DNA from: Rhynchopus sp. YZ270_cl-10
Taxonomy: Eukaryota > Euglenozoa > Diplonemea > Diplonemida > Diplonemidae
Length of the DNA: 64,000 nt
Reading direction: 5' to 3'
Assembly (NCBI GenBank): GCA_964035575.1
Contig: OZ037866.1
Span: 992,001 to 1,056,000, forward strand
A program made the translations under genes and the position numbers. The notes beneath the pieces were generated by a model. The model saw only the letters and a list, made by a program, of their open reading frames with translations. It made no database searches and was not told where the DNA came from. This document shows, piece after piece, positions 50,254 through 59,823 of the stretch; position 1 is the stretch's first letter, and each line of letters opens with the position of its first letter.

Positions 50254-52041
50254 ATGCTCGACGGTTCGATCCTGCTAATCGCGGTTCTTCTGCTTGGTGC
50301 ACTATGCGTGGCTGAGGGGAACACCGCAGCGTACATCGACTGCTTCATCGACGGTGCGGCGGAGGACCTGGCCGGGCCCACTCTCGAGGTCGGCGTCACC
50401 GTACAGCACTGCCTCGCCTTCTGCAGCAAAGACGCTCCTGGCGCCCCTTTCCTCTATTTCGGCCTCCGTGCTGGACGCGACTGCGTCTGTGGCGAATCTT
50501 ACGGAAGCAATGGTGCCACACCTACCGGATGCGACAAAAAATGCCTGAACAACCCTTCCCAAATGTGCGGCGGCTTTTCAGCAAGCAGTGTGTACCGCAT
50601 TGTGTATCCTTCTACACCGTCACCTCCTACCCCAGCTCCAGCTACCTTTGCACCAACAACCGTAGTCCCTGTTGTGGTGGTAAGCGAGGTACCGGAAACA
50701 GAGGCTCCCATTACCCCGACCACTGCTCCAATCGTCACAAAGAGTGTCCAAACGGCAACCACAGTGGTGTCGGCGTTGAGCGCGACTGCAGGAGGGTTTT
50801 CTGTGGGGTCCGCGATGCGATTAGCTTTGATTTCTTCGGGGTGTTCAAATGGCTTGTCTGATATGATGCATCCAACTGGGTTGGTCTTTTATGGAAGCCA
50901 AAGCGCGGGGGCGGTAGTGGCAGATGCAGGGATTACCGCGGTGTTTGCGTTGTTTTGCTTGATTCTCCACAAACTCACAAAACGAGGAAAATGCGGTCTC
51001 TTTGGTGTTGGGGCCCAATCTCTCTTCCGTCTGCCGTCAGCACCGCTCTACATCTTCCAGTTTTTTTTTCAAGGCATGACCCTCGCCGGGATGAATCTCC
51101 TTATCCACCCCGACATTGCTTTGCACGGAGTTCTCGGTGCTAGCGTGATATTTATTTGCATTGCGGTGCCATGCGGGGTAATTCGAGTGATAACTAGAGA
51201 TTTACCACTTCGAGCTCACTTTGCTCGCGCCATAAATAGACAGGGTTATATCAAGGCAGTATTAGGCACGCACGAATGGGTGAATTCTGGAGAAACACGG
51301 TGGGTGCAGAGATACACCTCTGTGGTACGAGAGTACCGTGCTGGGAGGGTGTGGTATTTGGCTGTGGAGTTTTCCGCTTCGTTTGCGCTGTCCGCACTGA
51401 AGAGCACCGAGCCGGAAACCATGACCGGATGTGGCCACGTTGCTGTCACAACCTCTTTCATTTTTACTAGCCTTCTCGTTCTTGGATTATGGCTCCGCCC
51501 TTACGCGAAGAAGAGGGATTTGATCATCAACACTGGACTATCCGCTTTGCAGGCAATCAGTATGCTTCTTGTTGGAATTGGCTTTTATGGTGATACCGAT
51601 ATGGGGACAACGATTGGAGGGCATTTGCTGTCGGTGTCGTTGTTGCTGATTATGGTGAAGGTGGTGTTGGACGTTTTTTCTGAAGGTTATGTTATTCTGT
51701 CGGGAAGGAGGACAGCATTGGAGAGCGACGTTCAATCACAGTTCAAAAGACAGCCGAGTATCGGAGAACGGATGGACAGCAACGCATCGCTCTTCATCCC
51801 GGCCTACAAACTCAAGCCTCCACCCGACCTCGAGATAGGTCTCGTAGAGCTTAAGGCAATCGACGACGATGATACGCAAAGCCAGAGCGCGTTCTCCGCA
51901 GGCGAAAAGAGCTTTGCGACAAGTGTCTCACTAAACAGAGTAGGCTCCCCAGCAGGGCCTGCTACATTGACGCGGGGGTTCCCGAGCAGCCCACGCATTC
52001 CATATGCGCAATCTCCTCACCGATACGTTTGTCTTTCTTGA
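50254..52041 (+). CDS. Secreted WSC, short-stalk, multipass membrane protein (paralogue C)
   Basis: 595 aa, no intron. Signal peptide about 1-21, WSC domain about 26-112 ('APGAPFLYFG', 'DCVCGESYG', 'SQMCGG'), short PT-rich stalk (115-160), then hydrophobic segments at about 167-197, 223-243, 263-285, 289-312, 367-384, 400-416, 426-446 and 455-484, and a hydrophilic tail. Landmarks shared with A and B are 'MHPTG', 'FQGMTLAGM', 'GCGHV' and 'RPYAKKRD'. It is the shortest member and shows that the membrane part, not the stalk, is the conserved core. The frame is open 123 codons upstream, but the ATG directly after the C-run at 50231-50244 gives the signal peptide and lies 30 bases after a likely AG acceptor at 50224. 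It stands 624 bases downstream of the UBL-LRR gene on the same strand, as in a polycistronic cluster (inference). Confidence 0.86.
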   Translation: MLDGSILLIAVLLLGALCVAEGNTAAYIDCFIDGAAEDLAGPTLEVGVTVQHCLAFCSKDAPGAPFLYFGLRAGRDCVCGESYGSNGATPTGCDKKCLNNPSQMCGGFSASSVYRIVYPSTPSPPTPAPATFAPTTVVPVVVVSEVPETEAPITPTTAPIVTKSVQTATTVVSALSATAGGFSVGSAMRLALISSGCSNGLSDMMHPTGLVFYGSQSAGAVVADAGITAVFALFCLILHKLTKRGKCGLFGVGAQSLFRLPSAPLYIFQFFFQGMTLAGMNLLIHPDIALHGVLGASVIFICIAVPCGVIRVITRDLPLRAHFARAINRQGYIKAVLGTHEWVNSGETRWVQRYTSVVREYRAGRVWYLAVEFSASFALSALKSTEPETMTGCGHVAVTTSFIFTSLLVLGLWLRPYAKKRDLIINTGLSALQAISMLLVGIGFYGDTDMGTTIGGHLLSVSLLLIMVKVVLDVFSEGYVILSGRRTALESDVQSQFKRQPSIGERMDSNASLFIPAYKLKPPPDLEIGLVELKAIDDDDTQSQSAFSAGEKSFATSVSLNRVGSPAGPATLTRGFPSSPRIPYAQSPHRYVCLS

Positions 52042-52808
52042 GGAGGGGGAGAGAGAGGAGGAGGAGGAGGAGGAAGAGGAGTAAAAATTCTCTAAATTAT
52101 CTGTGAAGTTTGGGGCGATTTTTTTTTGATGCAGCAATAAGAACAACAAAAATAAAATACGCTTCACTTTGCCCAGAAAGTAAGCTAGCCTGTAAAGGGT
52201 GATATACAAACAGATAGAAGGCTTAGTGTTATAGTGGCATGATTTCCATGGGTAATGGCCTGAGGAAGTATCTACATTTGCTTTCAAACGACATACACTG
52301 TGGGCTATATTTCGAATACCAGAGAATAACAATAACCTCACATCTGATAGCAAACACGTACACACACCATGGTATCATCCACACAATGTTCTACGCTTAA
52401 GAACTGCCCATTTGCCCATTATTTGCTTTCAAACACAATGCACAGAGAAGCCATCTCTTTTGGTAGGGTTATTTTGTCGATACAAACACAAAGTCATCTG
52501 CAACCCCAAAAAAAAGTGATTTCAGATACTTAAGGACAAGACAATATTTTCCCCCACCACCCAAATGACCGAACACAAAAAACTTCATAAAAATTACTCC
52601 TTTTTTTTTTTTTTTTGGTATTAGCTTTCGTTATGGTTCTTGTCTTGTTGTTTTTTTTTATCTTTCTTTTTTTGTTTTTTATTGTTCATCCACTCATGAT
52701 TTGTTGGTGTGTTTTTTTTCCTTCTTTTTTGTGTCGCAGTGACGCATTTCGTGAGTGGTATTTTAGCAAACACTACGCAATTCGTCACTGTGTTTTGTGT
52801 AGGTCTAC

Positions 52809-52914
52809 TTAGGTTTCCTTTTTACATCTTCTGTTGTTGGCTGCAGGGCACTTGTGCTTTCATCCGGATGGCTGGCATCGTACGTGAGTCAGTCGGAGTT
52901 GCCTGCACTAAAAC
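52809..52914 (+). repeat. 'ctgttgttggctgcaggg' repeat, copy 2
   Basis: TAGGTTTCCTTTTTACATCT through TCAGTCGGAGTTGCCTGCAC. Confidence 0.7.
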
Positions 52915-53217
52915 TTCGCTTAGTATTCCATATGCCTGAAGAAAAAAATTGTGGCTGATATTCTTTGTAATATTAGTCAAAATCTAATAATCCGACAAAA
53001 AAAAAATGCACACCATGCCCCCACCCCACCTTGCTTTTCAGAGCACAGCATCTCCAACGATTTAAAAAAAAAATAAGGAGCAATTTTCTTCTTTTGCACG
53101 CCGGGTTTTTCTTCATTTTTCTATGTCTCCTTGTCCCACAACTTTCCTTAGTTGTGTGGAAAAATAATAACAACGACAAAAAAAACAACTAATTGCAAAA
53201 AGAGAGAGAAAAAAAAA

Positions 53218-53500
53218 AACGGGGTGTACTGTGCAAAATCCCGTGCCCTATTTTCGAAACTACCGTAACAAATGGTGGAGGACTAGAAGCCTGCCGAGAC
53301 TACGTTCAACGACGCTGTCGAGCAGATGGTGCTGGACGAAGAGGAGTCTGAAGAGGACAACAGCCCCTCCCCTTCTTTGAACGTTTTCAGGTGCAGGCAT
53401 CCCAGTGGTTCTAGCAGCGTACGAACAGCGTTTTTCGCTTACCTGCAGAAGAGCAGAATGCTGGGTGTTGTAGATTATTTCTACAGGGTGGGCCCCCCCA
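53218..53500 (+). pseudogene. Decayed coding repeat, copy 2
   Basis: Second copy, about 80 percent alike by eye. It has an extra 'ESEEDNS' insert and keeps one frame from 'VEQMVLDEE' to 'VVDYFYR'. Upstream 'gtgtactgtgcaaaatcccg' matches 5935-5955, so the repeat extends outside the coding part. Confidence 0.55.
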
Positions 53501-54122
53501 TATACAGTACACCCTGTTTTTTTTTTCCCCTCCCCCGATTAGCAATTACTTGTTTTTTTTTTTAAATATAAAATCGGACTGCTGGGTCTTTCCTCCAAGG
53601 TACCAATGAGTACAAAAAAAAATACTGAAAATGCGAAGGGAAAAAAAAAATGGGAAGAAGTGGGAGTCTTGTTGTTGCATTCAGTATTGCATCGTTTTTT
53701 TTTTTTTTTCTCTTTTTCCCGCTTCTCTTTTGTTTTGAAAGACATGCGTCTGTGAGGGCGATTCTTTCATTTCTCCCCCCCCTTTTTCGATTTTATTGTC
53801 TCTGAGTGGAATTTCTAAAAAAAAAAAATAACGAACACTGACTTGAGGGGACCTGCTAACACCACACAGTGTTGCGCGTCTCCCACTCACCACCACTCTC
53901 TAGGTACACCAGCCCACCCTTCAGCTCGCATCAGGTCATGGCTTGGGCAGTTCTTGTAGGGTTTGGCAGTGGAGTGTATACGTCACCGAAGGCTCTCTGA
54001 ACTACAGGGTGCGTTAAAACACAGTTTTGATGCGTTCTTTTTTTGTAGCCAGCAGCATGCTCTTTCCTCTCTTTTGTATTTTTCTTTTTAGGTGGTAAGG
54101 GCAGGAGGGCTTGGACTCATCT

Positions 54123-54155
54123 ATCTGTTGTGTGCACAAGAGAGGCACAGATATC
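54123..54155 (+). repeat. ACGAGAG-type hairpin, TGTGC stem
   Basis: TTGTGTGC, loop ACAAGAGA, GGCACAGATATC. Confidence 0.6.
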
Positions 54156-54344
54156 AAAATTTCCTTGTTTTACGACAATTAACGCTATTGCACAGCATTA
54201 ATTTTTCTCTCGCCGTTCTGATGTTGGCGAGGATGCTTTTGTGCCTTCAAATATTTTTTGAATAATTAGGGGGGAAATATTCCAATTTTTTGGAACATTG
54301 TACTTTTTTTCGATTGTCGATTGGTGGGTGACTACATTAGTGTC

Positions 54345-54392
54345 CGCCGTAAGGTACCGTGAGGCGTTTTTCCTTTCAACTTCTCTTTCATC
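54345..54392 (+). repeat. GATGAACGGTGAGGCG repeat, decayed
   Basis: TCCGCCGTAAGGTACCGTGA, GGCGTTTTTCCTTTCAACTTC. Confidence 0.55.
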
Positions 54393-54484
54393 AGTACTGT
54401 AGCCTTCTCGTGACAGATAGGTGCACCATATTCCAGTGTGAGATCTATTCAGATGTCAATCTCTAAATAGATGTAAAGCAATAT

Positions 54485-54555
54485 GGTTGGCGGTGCATCG
54501 GTTATTGTACCAAAAGGTACAGTGTTCACGAGAGGGCTTCGTATTTCAAGTCAAT
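54485..54555 (+). repeat. 'ggtacactgttcacgagagg' repeat, second half
   Basis: CATCGGTTATTGTACCAAAA, GGTACAGTGTTCACGAGAGG, GCTTCGTATTTCAAGTC. Confidence 0.7.
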
Positions 54556-55295
54556 TTTTTTTTCTTTTGCAGTTTCAAGGACCGTTAATATTTCGTCCAG
54601 TACATGGTCAGTGTTATGGCGAAGTTTTTTTTTGTCTTTTTTGTATTCGTTACGTTGTTCGTTTCGTCTTTATGTGATTTGTCCCCGATGGCCAAAACAT
54701 TATTTCCTCTCCATTTCTTATCTATTTTGTTGGGTATGTTTTCCATACCCTTTTTCTTTTCCACATTTTTCGCCACTTTTTTTTATTTTTATTTTTGCGA
54801 CAGGGCATTCGGCCCGAGATAAAGAAAGTAAAAAACAGTGGAGATTGCACAACTGTGGCAATACATCCGAGGCAACTACACTACTTCAACAATTTATCAA
54901 AAAAAAAAAAATGTATAAACATGAGCAGGGCTCTCAAGATCCTCCACGAAAAAAGCAGAATTTTCGAAATGAGGAGGATTCATTTTTGCAAAAAAACCCC
55001 CAAAAAAAAATTTTTCCCCCCGCAACAAGCGGTCGTCGCGCGCTTCGCGCGCGCCTCCCTGACAGCCACAGAGCGGAGAGGCGGGTCAATTTTGCGAGAT
55101 AACAAAAAACGGAAATCTAATCCTTTCTCTTGCACCGTACGCTCCACGAGCCGTACAAAACCCATACGTCTTCCAGAAGCAGGGGCTGATGCAACGGCAG
55201 GTAATTTTTAAAAATGGCAAAAAATTTGCAGCTTTGGTCACGTTGCATTTTTTGGCTGCAAAATGCAAGGGTATCCAAAGACATTGCCAACTCTA

Positions 55296-55475
55296 TTTTT
55301 TTGCGGAGCAAAAAAATAATATAAATGGCGCCGCAGGCGAAAAAAAATTGGGGTACGGTGTAAAAATGCTTCCTTTTACACCACAGAATCACTCAACGAA
55401 CCCTTTTTTTGAGTAGCAAAAAATGAAAATGGCGCCGCAGGCAAATTTTTTTTAAGGTGCAGCCCTGGACGGTGC
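55296..55475 (+). repeat. 'atggcgccgcaggc' repeat, copy 3
   Basis: TTTTGCGGAGCAAAAAAATA, two ATGGCGCCGCAGGC units and ACTCAACGAACCCTTTTTTT between them. Confidence 0.7.
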
Positions 55476-55820
55476 ATACAGGCTCGGGAAAGTATTGGCT
55501 CCCTCGGGGGAGACAAAGTGACCCCCCACTATAAAACCCCGAGGAGGATAATCCTCCACCCGAGCCCTCCAAAAAAAAAAAAAAAATGGAGGAAATCCTC
55601 CAGGCATATTGCTAAGTGCCGTTTCGCCGTTTTGCCTTTTTGGCCAAAATCACAAAAAAAAATTTTTTGAAAACGCCGTTTCGCCGTTTTGCCTTTTAAA
55701 AAAACGCCGTTTTCAAAATTGGCGAAGCGCCGTTCCCCCCGAGAAATCGGCGTTTTCAACGCGAGAAATCGGCGTTTCCTGTCGTCATTTTTTGAGAAAA
55801 AGGATCTGGCAAAATCATAA

Positions 55821-56010
55821 AAGTAGCGTACCGTGCGCCTGCGGCGCAAGCTTACATCACACCCTTCCCATGCTGTAAAATAGTGCAATTTTAAGCGCGA
55901 TTTTTGAAATGTTGCGTACCGTGGCTTCGCCAGGAACCTTTGGTTACCTGACTAACCTTTGGTTAGGCCATAGCCACCATTTCTTTTATAAATTTACTAA
56001 GGTTACTGAT
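55821..56010 (-). repeat. 'acggtacgc' repeat, inverted copy
   Basis: Inside the 54926-56442 hAT element; reaches the 'agtaaccttagtaaattta' flank in inverse. Confidence 0.78.
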
Positions 56011-56505
56011 AAGAAGGCGGACACCCACTACGGATTGCGGATCACCAGTGGCTGAAAGCTACCAAGGCACAGAGGAGGGAAGCTTTCCCGCAGAGAAGGG
56101 TTGGGGTGGTGTAGGTTGGCCGTGCATCACAAAATGCCGAGAATATTTTTCGCTGAGTTTTCCGCACAGAAAAAAATGACTGCCTCACACAAAACCACCT
56201 TTTTGGTGGAGGCTAGGGGGGCTATATAATGCCCTCTGTGGTTGGCAGGGAGGCCCGCTTTCAATGGGGGGAAAATTTTTTTTTGTCCTGGAAAAAAAAA
56301 AAAGTGTCGCCGTTTTGCTTTTTTCCACTTTCGGCAAAGTTAGCAATATGCCTGGAAATCCTCCACCAAAAAAGCCTGGAAAAAAAAAAAAAAGCCCCTG
56401 GAGGAAATATCCTCCCCTACGTGGAGGATCTTGAGAGCACTGAACATGAGGACACGAAGTGCGTCTATCTTTCGAATTTGGTTTTTCCCCATAGTTCCGC
56501 GGTTC

Positions 56506-56545
56506 CAAGGTGACTAAGCACGAGAGGCTTAGGTTCATCTTATAA
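56506..56545 (+). repeat. ACGAGAG-type hairpin, best consensus copy
   Basis: Outer strand AAGGTGA pairs with TCATCTT (one G-T); inner CTAAGC pairs with GCTTAG; loop ACGAGAG. Followed by ATAAACTTTTTTTCTTT. Confidence 0.85.
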
Positions 56546-56850
56546 ACTTTTTTTCTTTAGTGCCTTATGGTGAGGTGTGTTTTAGGTGTATCGTTTTTTG
56601 AACGTCCTTTGTATGCTTTCTCTTCTTTGAATGGAAAGTAAATGAAGTTAGTTCAAATGCCCTGCGTTATACCCCTATGGTCTGCTGATGACTTGCGCCT
56701 ACTAGGCATTTCTCATTCAAGGAGGAATAATTGCCATCATCGATCCTCATTCGCACTTTCGAATTCTCTCTTTTTTTTCTCCATTCGCTGCCTTACTTTT
56801 TTTGATGACACATCCCACTCGAGATTTTCTCAAAATGGTATTTTTTAGGT

Positions 56851-56886
56851 TTAAGGTGACCAATCATAGGTTCATCTTATGAACTT
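56851..56886 (+). repeat. ACGAGAG-type hairpin, loop and 3' stem deleted
   Basis: TTAAGGTGACCAATCATAGG then TTCATCTTATGAAC; only the outer helix can form. Confidence 0.6.
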
Positions 56887-57086
56887 TCCTCTTTGTTTGT
56901 AAGGTAAGTAAAACAGGGAGAAGGGGGGGAAAAAAAAACGAGTTGTGGTAACTGCACCTTTGTGTCACCCTTTTTCAGAAATTTTCAACATAATTTTATT
57001 AGGGCAAAACAAATTCCATTTTTTGTACTTTTTTTTTACGGAATGATTATCACTGCTTAACTGCGCTGAGTGCCTCTTGATATTAA

Positions 57087-57127
57087 CAAGGTGACTAAGC
57101 AGGAGAGGCTTAGGATCATCTGATAAA
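57087..57127 (+). repeat. ACGAGAG-type hairpin
   Basis: CAAGGTGACTAAGC, loop AGGAGAG, GCTTAGGATCATCTGATAAAC. Confidence 0.75.
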
Positions 57128-57146
57128 CAATTTTCTTTTCTTTTTT

Positions 57147-57202
57147 CAGTGACCTCCGTCCGCCGATGTCTGGCGAGGCGTTTGACGCTTTTCAGCTTCT
57201 CT
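57147..57202 (+). repeat. GATGAACGGTGAGGCG repeat, decayed
   Basis: CAGTGACCTCCGTCCGCC, GATGTCTGGCGAGGCG, TTTGACGCTTTTCAGCTTC. Directly followed by a 'cggaagtcggtcaacgacct' repeat also present at 808-915. Confidence 0.55.
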
Positions 57203-57275
57203 GGTGCTTTCGGAAGTCGGTCAACGACCTGTCAGCGACCTGTCAATATCGACCCCCCCTTCCCGGAGCACCATT
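57202..57275 (+). repeat. 'gtcggtcaacgacctgtc' repeat, copy 2
   Basis: GGTGCTTTCGGAAGTCGGTC through GGAGCACCATTC. Shorter than copy 1, which has an inserted second 'gacctgtcaatat'. GGTGCT/GGAGCACC are nearly inverse ends. Confidence 0.65.
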
Positions 57276-57551
57276 CTCTCCATTTTAAAAGACGCGTTGT
57301 TGCACCCGATGCAACAGTTCAGATCGTCTTCTTGACTTTTTCAACCCCTCCCCCATTTTCCTTCCCAATATAATGGTGTAATCGAAATCCAAAAAATATC
57401 ATATTATTCTGCAAGCTTTTTTTTTTGTGCAAAAATTGTCTTGTGAAGGTTTGGTAAGGCTGTTTAGGCTCGTCCTACCTTCTCCTTTATATTGTTTTTC
57501 TCGTACTTTACTTTTTTTTGGATTTCAAATACACCACAAAGGCCCAGGAGG

Positions 57552-57751
57552 CAGTGTTGGCAGGTTTAATACAAGGGTGTTTAAAACAGGTGTACTAAAC
57601 TGTACTAAACTGTACTAAACTGTACTAAACTGTACTAAACTGTACTAAACTGTACTAAACTGTACTAAACTGTACTAAACTGTACTAAACTGTACTAAAC
57701 TTGTATTAAACCTGTACTAAACTTTTGGGGCGCTGTACTAAACCAACACTG
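57552..57751. mobile_element. hAT-type MITE with internal decamer array
   Basis: 200 bp. Ends CAGTGTTGG / CCAACACTG, flanked by the 8-bp direct repeat CCAGGAGG (57544-57551 and 57752-57759). Inside, the 10-bp unit TGTACTAAAC is repeated eleven times without change (57591-57700) and then decays. The unit is the complement of GTTTAATACA in the left arm, so the array grew out of the right terminal arm. Confidence 0.88.
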
Positions 57752-57772
57752 CCAGGAGGGGGTGTGGTTACT

Positions 57773-57802
57773 ACCTTCTGTACGAGAGGTACCTTCATCG
57801 TA
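57773..57802 (+). repeat. ACGAGAG-type hairpin, GTAC stem
   Basis: GTAC/GTAC around GAGAG, then CTTCATCGT. Confidence 0.55.
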
Positions 57803-57911
57803 TTTTATCAACATTGTTTTTCTCTTTTTTATTTTGCAATCGGGACAGCTTTGGTTGAGGTGCCTGCATCCGCCTTGTTTTGAGGCGTCGCAAAGCACGT
57901 TCCCAAATTTT

Positions 57912-58064
57912 ATTACGCAGCACTACTTTGTGAGCGGACAGTGGCTCACGTCATTCGCTCACCCTACCGTACTCCGCAACACCACCACCTTAAACGTGTG
58001 TGGAAGCGTCAATGTAGCAAATAACTACAAGAAGGGAGGGGTGAGGGAATGGCAAAAGACACTA
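57912..58064 (+). repeat. 'cactactttgtgagcgg' foldback, copy 3
   Basis: Diverged arms (AGTGGCTCACGTCATTCGCT and GAGGGAATGGCAAAAGACAC), same inner GTGTGGAAGCGTCAA. Confidence 0.72.
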
Positions 58065-58267
58065 TTTTTTTTATATTTATTTGCTTTCCATGATGGTCAG
58101 TCGGAGGTGCCCGCATTGTACGCCTTTCGCTTTATTATTATTTTTCAAAAAAATGTGCGCAAAAATAGTTGGAACTTTCAAATGTTCCTTTTCTTCTCTG
58201 CGACCCTACCGGAGACCCTCATCTATCTTCCAACAGATTATTTTATGTGCGATGACGATTTGTGATC

Positions 58268-58300
58268 AACGGTGACTAAAACACGAAGCTTAGGTCATGG
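58268..58300 (+). repeat. ACGAGAG-type hairpin, decayed
   Basis: ACGGTGACTAAAAC, ACGA, AGCTTAGGTCATGG. Confidence 0.55.
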
Positions 58301-58415
58301 AAAACAAAAGGTCTTAGTGTGGGGAGTTTTTTTACATCTTACGGCTGCGTGGAGATTACACAGTCGGCGAAGTACATTCCATTTTCCTGCAAGAATACCC
58401 TTTTATAACAAACCC

Positions 58416-58500
58416 ACCTACAAAGCGTAGCTTAAAGGATAAAAATAGTTCCTCCGATACACCAATCACCCCCACTCCAGGGTAATTTGAGCAATCGGAA
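58416..58500 (+). repeat. 'gcgtagcttaaaggag' repeat, copy 4
   Basis: CCTACAAAGCGTAGCTTAAA, AGTTCCTCCGATACACCAAT, CCAGGGTAATTTGAGCAATC. Confidence 0.75.
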
Positions 58501-59256
58501 AAAAAATCCTTTTTTCCTTGAGTTACTATTTTTGGGACGGGGGTTGGAAGATCGCTGTTTTCCCACAACCTTCCTTCAACCTCTTAGTGGGGTAAGGTAA
58601 GGCACGTTTTTTATTTGTTTCTGTTGTCCCCTTTCTCATAACTTTCTCATACGGACGGTTTTTATGTCCCCCGCGAACAAACTTTTTTAGCCTGCAAGGG
58701 CTTGTTCTTCATCTTCCACGTTCCGACATGAAAAAATTGTGTCCTCTCGCATATTGGCATACACTGCCTCTAACCAAACTCAACATTTTATATTATTTTT
58801 TTGAGCATGAAAAAAAACCTGGTATAAAAATGAATAGGACAGTGCTCTTTTCGCAAAGGAACAGTTCTTTTGTATAGGTTTCACGTTCCTCCCCATCCCA
58901 AATAACCCCTACCCCCCCTTTCTAAAACAATAGCGTGCAGACCACCTTGCATGGTAGGACTTCACCGCTTTCAGATTGTAAAAAAAGAAAATGATCTGTT
59001 CAAAATCCCTATTATTATCTTTCTCGTTTTTTTCTCCGAAAAAAAATCGTTTCCCCGTCACGAACAATTATTACAAAAAGAAAGATCACACACCCCCACC
59101 TACCCCTCAGTATTTTGCTTCATATTTTGGTAAAGGTGATTGCGTTTCTTTTCGAAAACTTCCCGTTCTTCTCTTGGGGCCGAAGCTGCTTTTATTTACA
59201 GAGCACAAAAAATATCAAAAAAATAGGGAGTGCATCCTCGGGTGGACACTAATGTA

Positions 59257-59375
59257 CAGTAAGACAACAATCATCGGGTAAAAACCCTCCTTATAATGAG
59301 TTTTTGAAAATTCCAAAAATCCACCTTAGTTTTTACCCCCTCCAGTGTTTTTACCCGGTGTTTGTTGTCTCACTG
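59257..59375. mobile_element. Tc1/mariner-type MITE 1
   Basis: 119 bp. Ends CAGTAAGACAACAATCA / inverse of CAGTGAGACAACAAACA, then CGGGTAAAAAC on both arms. TA on both sides (59255-59256, 59376-59377), the mariner target. Confidence 0.82.
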
Positions 59376-59385
59376 TAACCAAGTA

Positions 59386-59557
59386 CCGTGGTGTCTCTTA
59401 TTTTCGAACAAAAAAACGTCCCAAATTCGAGATCGAAAGTTATAATGCTGTACGGACATTTTACTTTATTAACCAAAACCTTAAACGAAAATAAGCTTTC
59501 AGACGAAAGTTCATTATTAGACGAACATTCATTGCTCGAAAATAAGAGACACCACGG
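59386..59557. mobile_element. Tc1/mariner-type MITE 2
   Basis: 172 bp. Perfect 22-bp inverted ends starting CCGTGGTGTCTCTTATTTTC, flanked by TA. Interior has 'ttcattattagacgaa'-like short repeats. It starts ten bases after the previous MITE ends. Confidence 0.85.
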
Positions 59558-59741
59558 TATTTAAAACTTCATAAAAAAAAACCCATTCAATTCAAACCCC
59601 CTTCAGGTCGCTGCACACATCACACAACACAACACAACACAACACAACCCACCACCCCCTCCTCTACCCCTTCCTAACAAGCCTCTCTCCGAAGAAGAAA
59701 ACTTTTCTGGTTGTCTACTCTCTTCATATTTTAAATACAAC

Positions 59742-59742
59742 C

Positions 59743-59779
<37 letters not shown>
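59742..59779 (+). repeat. (CT)n microsatellite
   Basis: About 19 CT pairs then TTTTTC units; it forms the pyrimidine leader of the saposin-like gene. Confidence 0.95.
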
Positions 59780-59783
<4 letters not shown>

Positions 59784-59823
59784 CTTTTTCTTTTTCTTTT
59801 TCTTCTCTCCTCCTCCTCCAACA

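Larger units (their letters stand above)
54926..56442. mobile_element. Non-autonomous hAT element, 1.5 kb
   Basis: Ends are CAGGGCTCTCAAGATCCTCC on the left and its near-complement on the right (one mismatch, CAGTG). The 8-bp direct repeat AACATGAG flanks both sides (54918-54925 and 56443-56450). No transposase; the interior holds pieces of other repeat families (gcggagc/gccgcaggc family, 55296-55470; 'acggtacgc' family, 55821-56010, reversed) and an inner inverted pair built on 'agcaatatgcctgga' (near 55600 and 56340). The ends differ from those of the hAT at 33469 beyond CAGGG, so a different hAT enzyme would be needed. Confidence 0.9.
52042..59823. other. Region between WSC gene C and the saposin-like gene
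   Basis: A (GGA)n run directly after the stop (52040-52080), then repeats, two hAT elements and two mariner MITEs. 52080-52600 shows nothing recognisable. Confidence 0.6.

Noticed and set aside
53051-53065. CCAACGATTTAAA resembling the start of a diplonemid spliced leader as I remember it
   Set aside because: Only about 13 bases agree; no leader continuation, donor GT or SL RNA body follows. Probably chance in AT-rich DNA.
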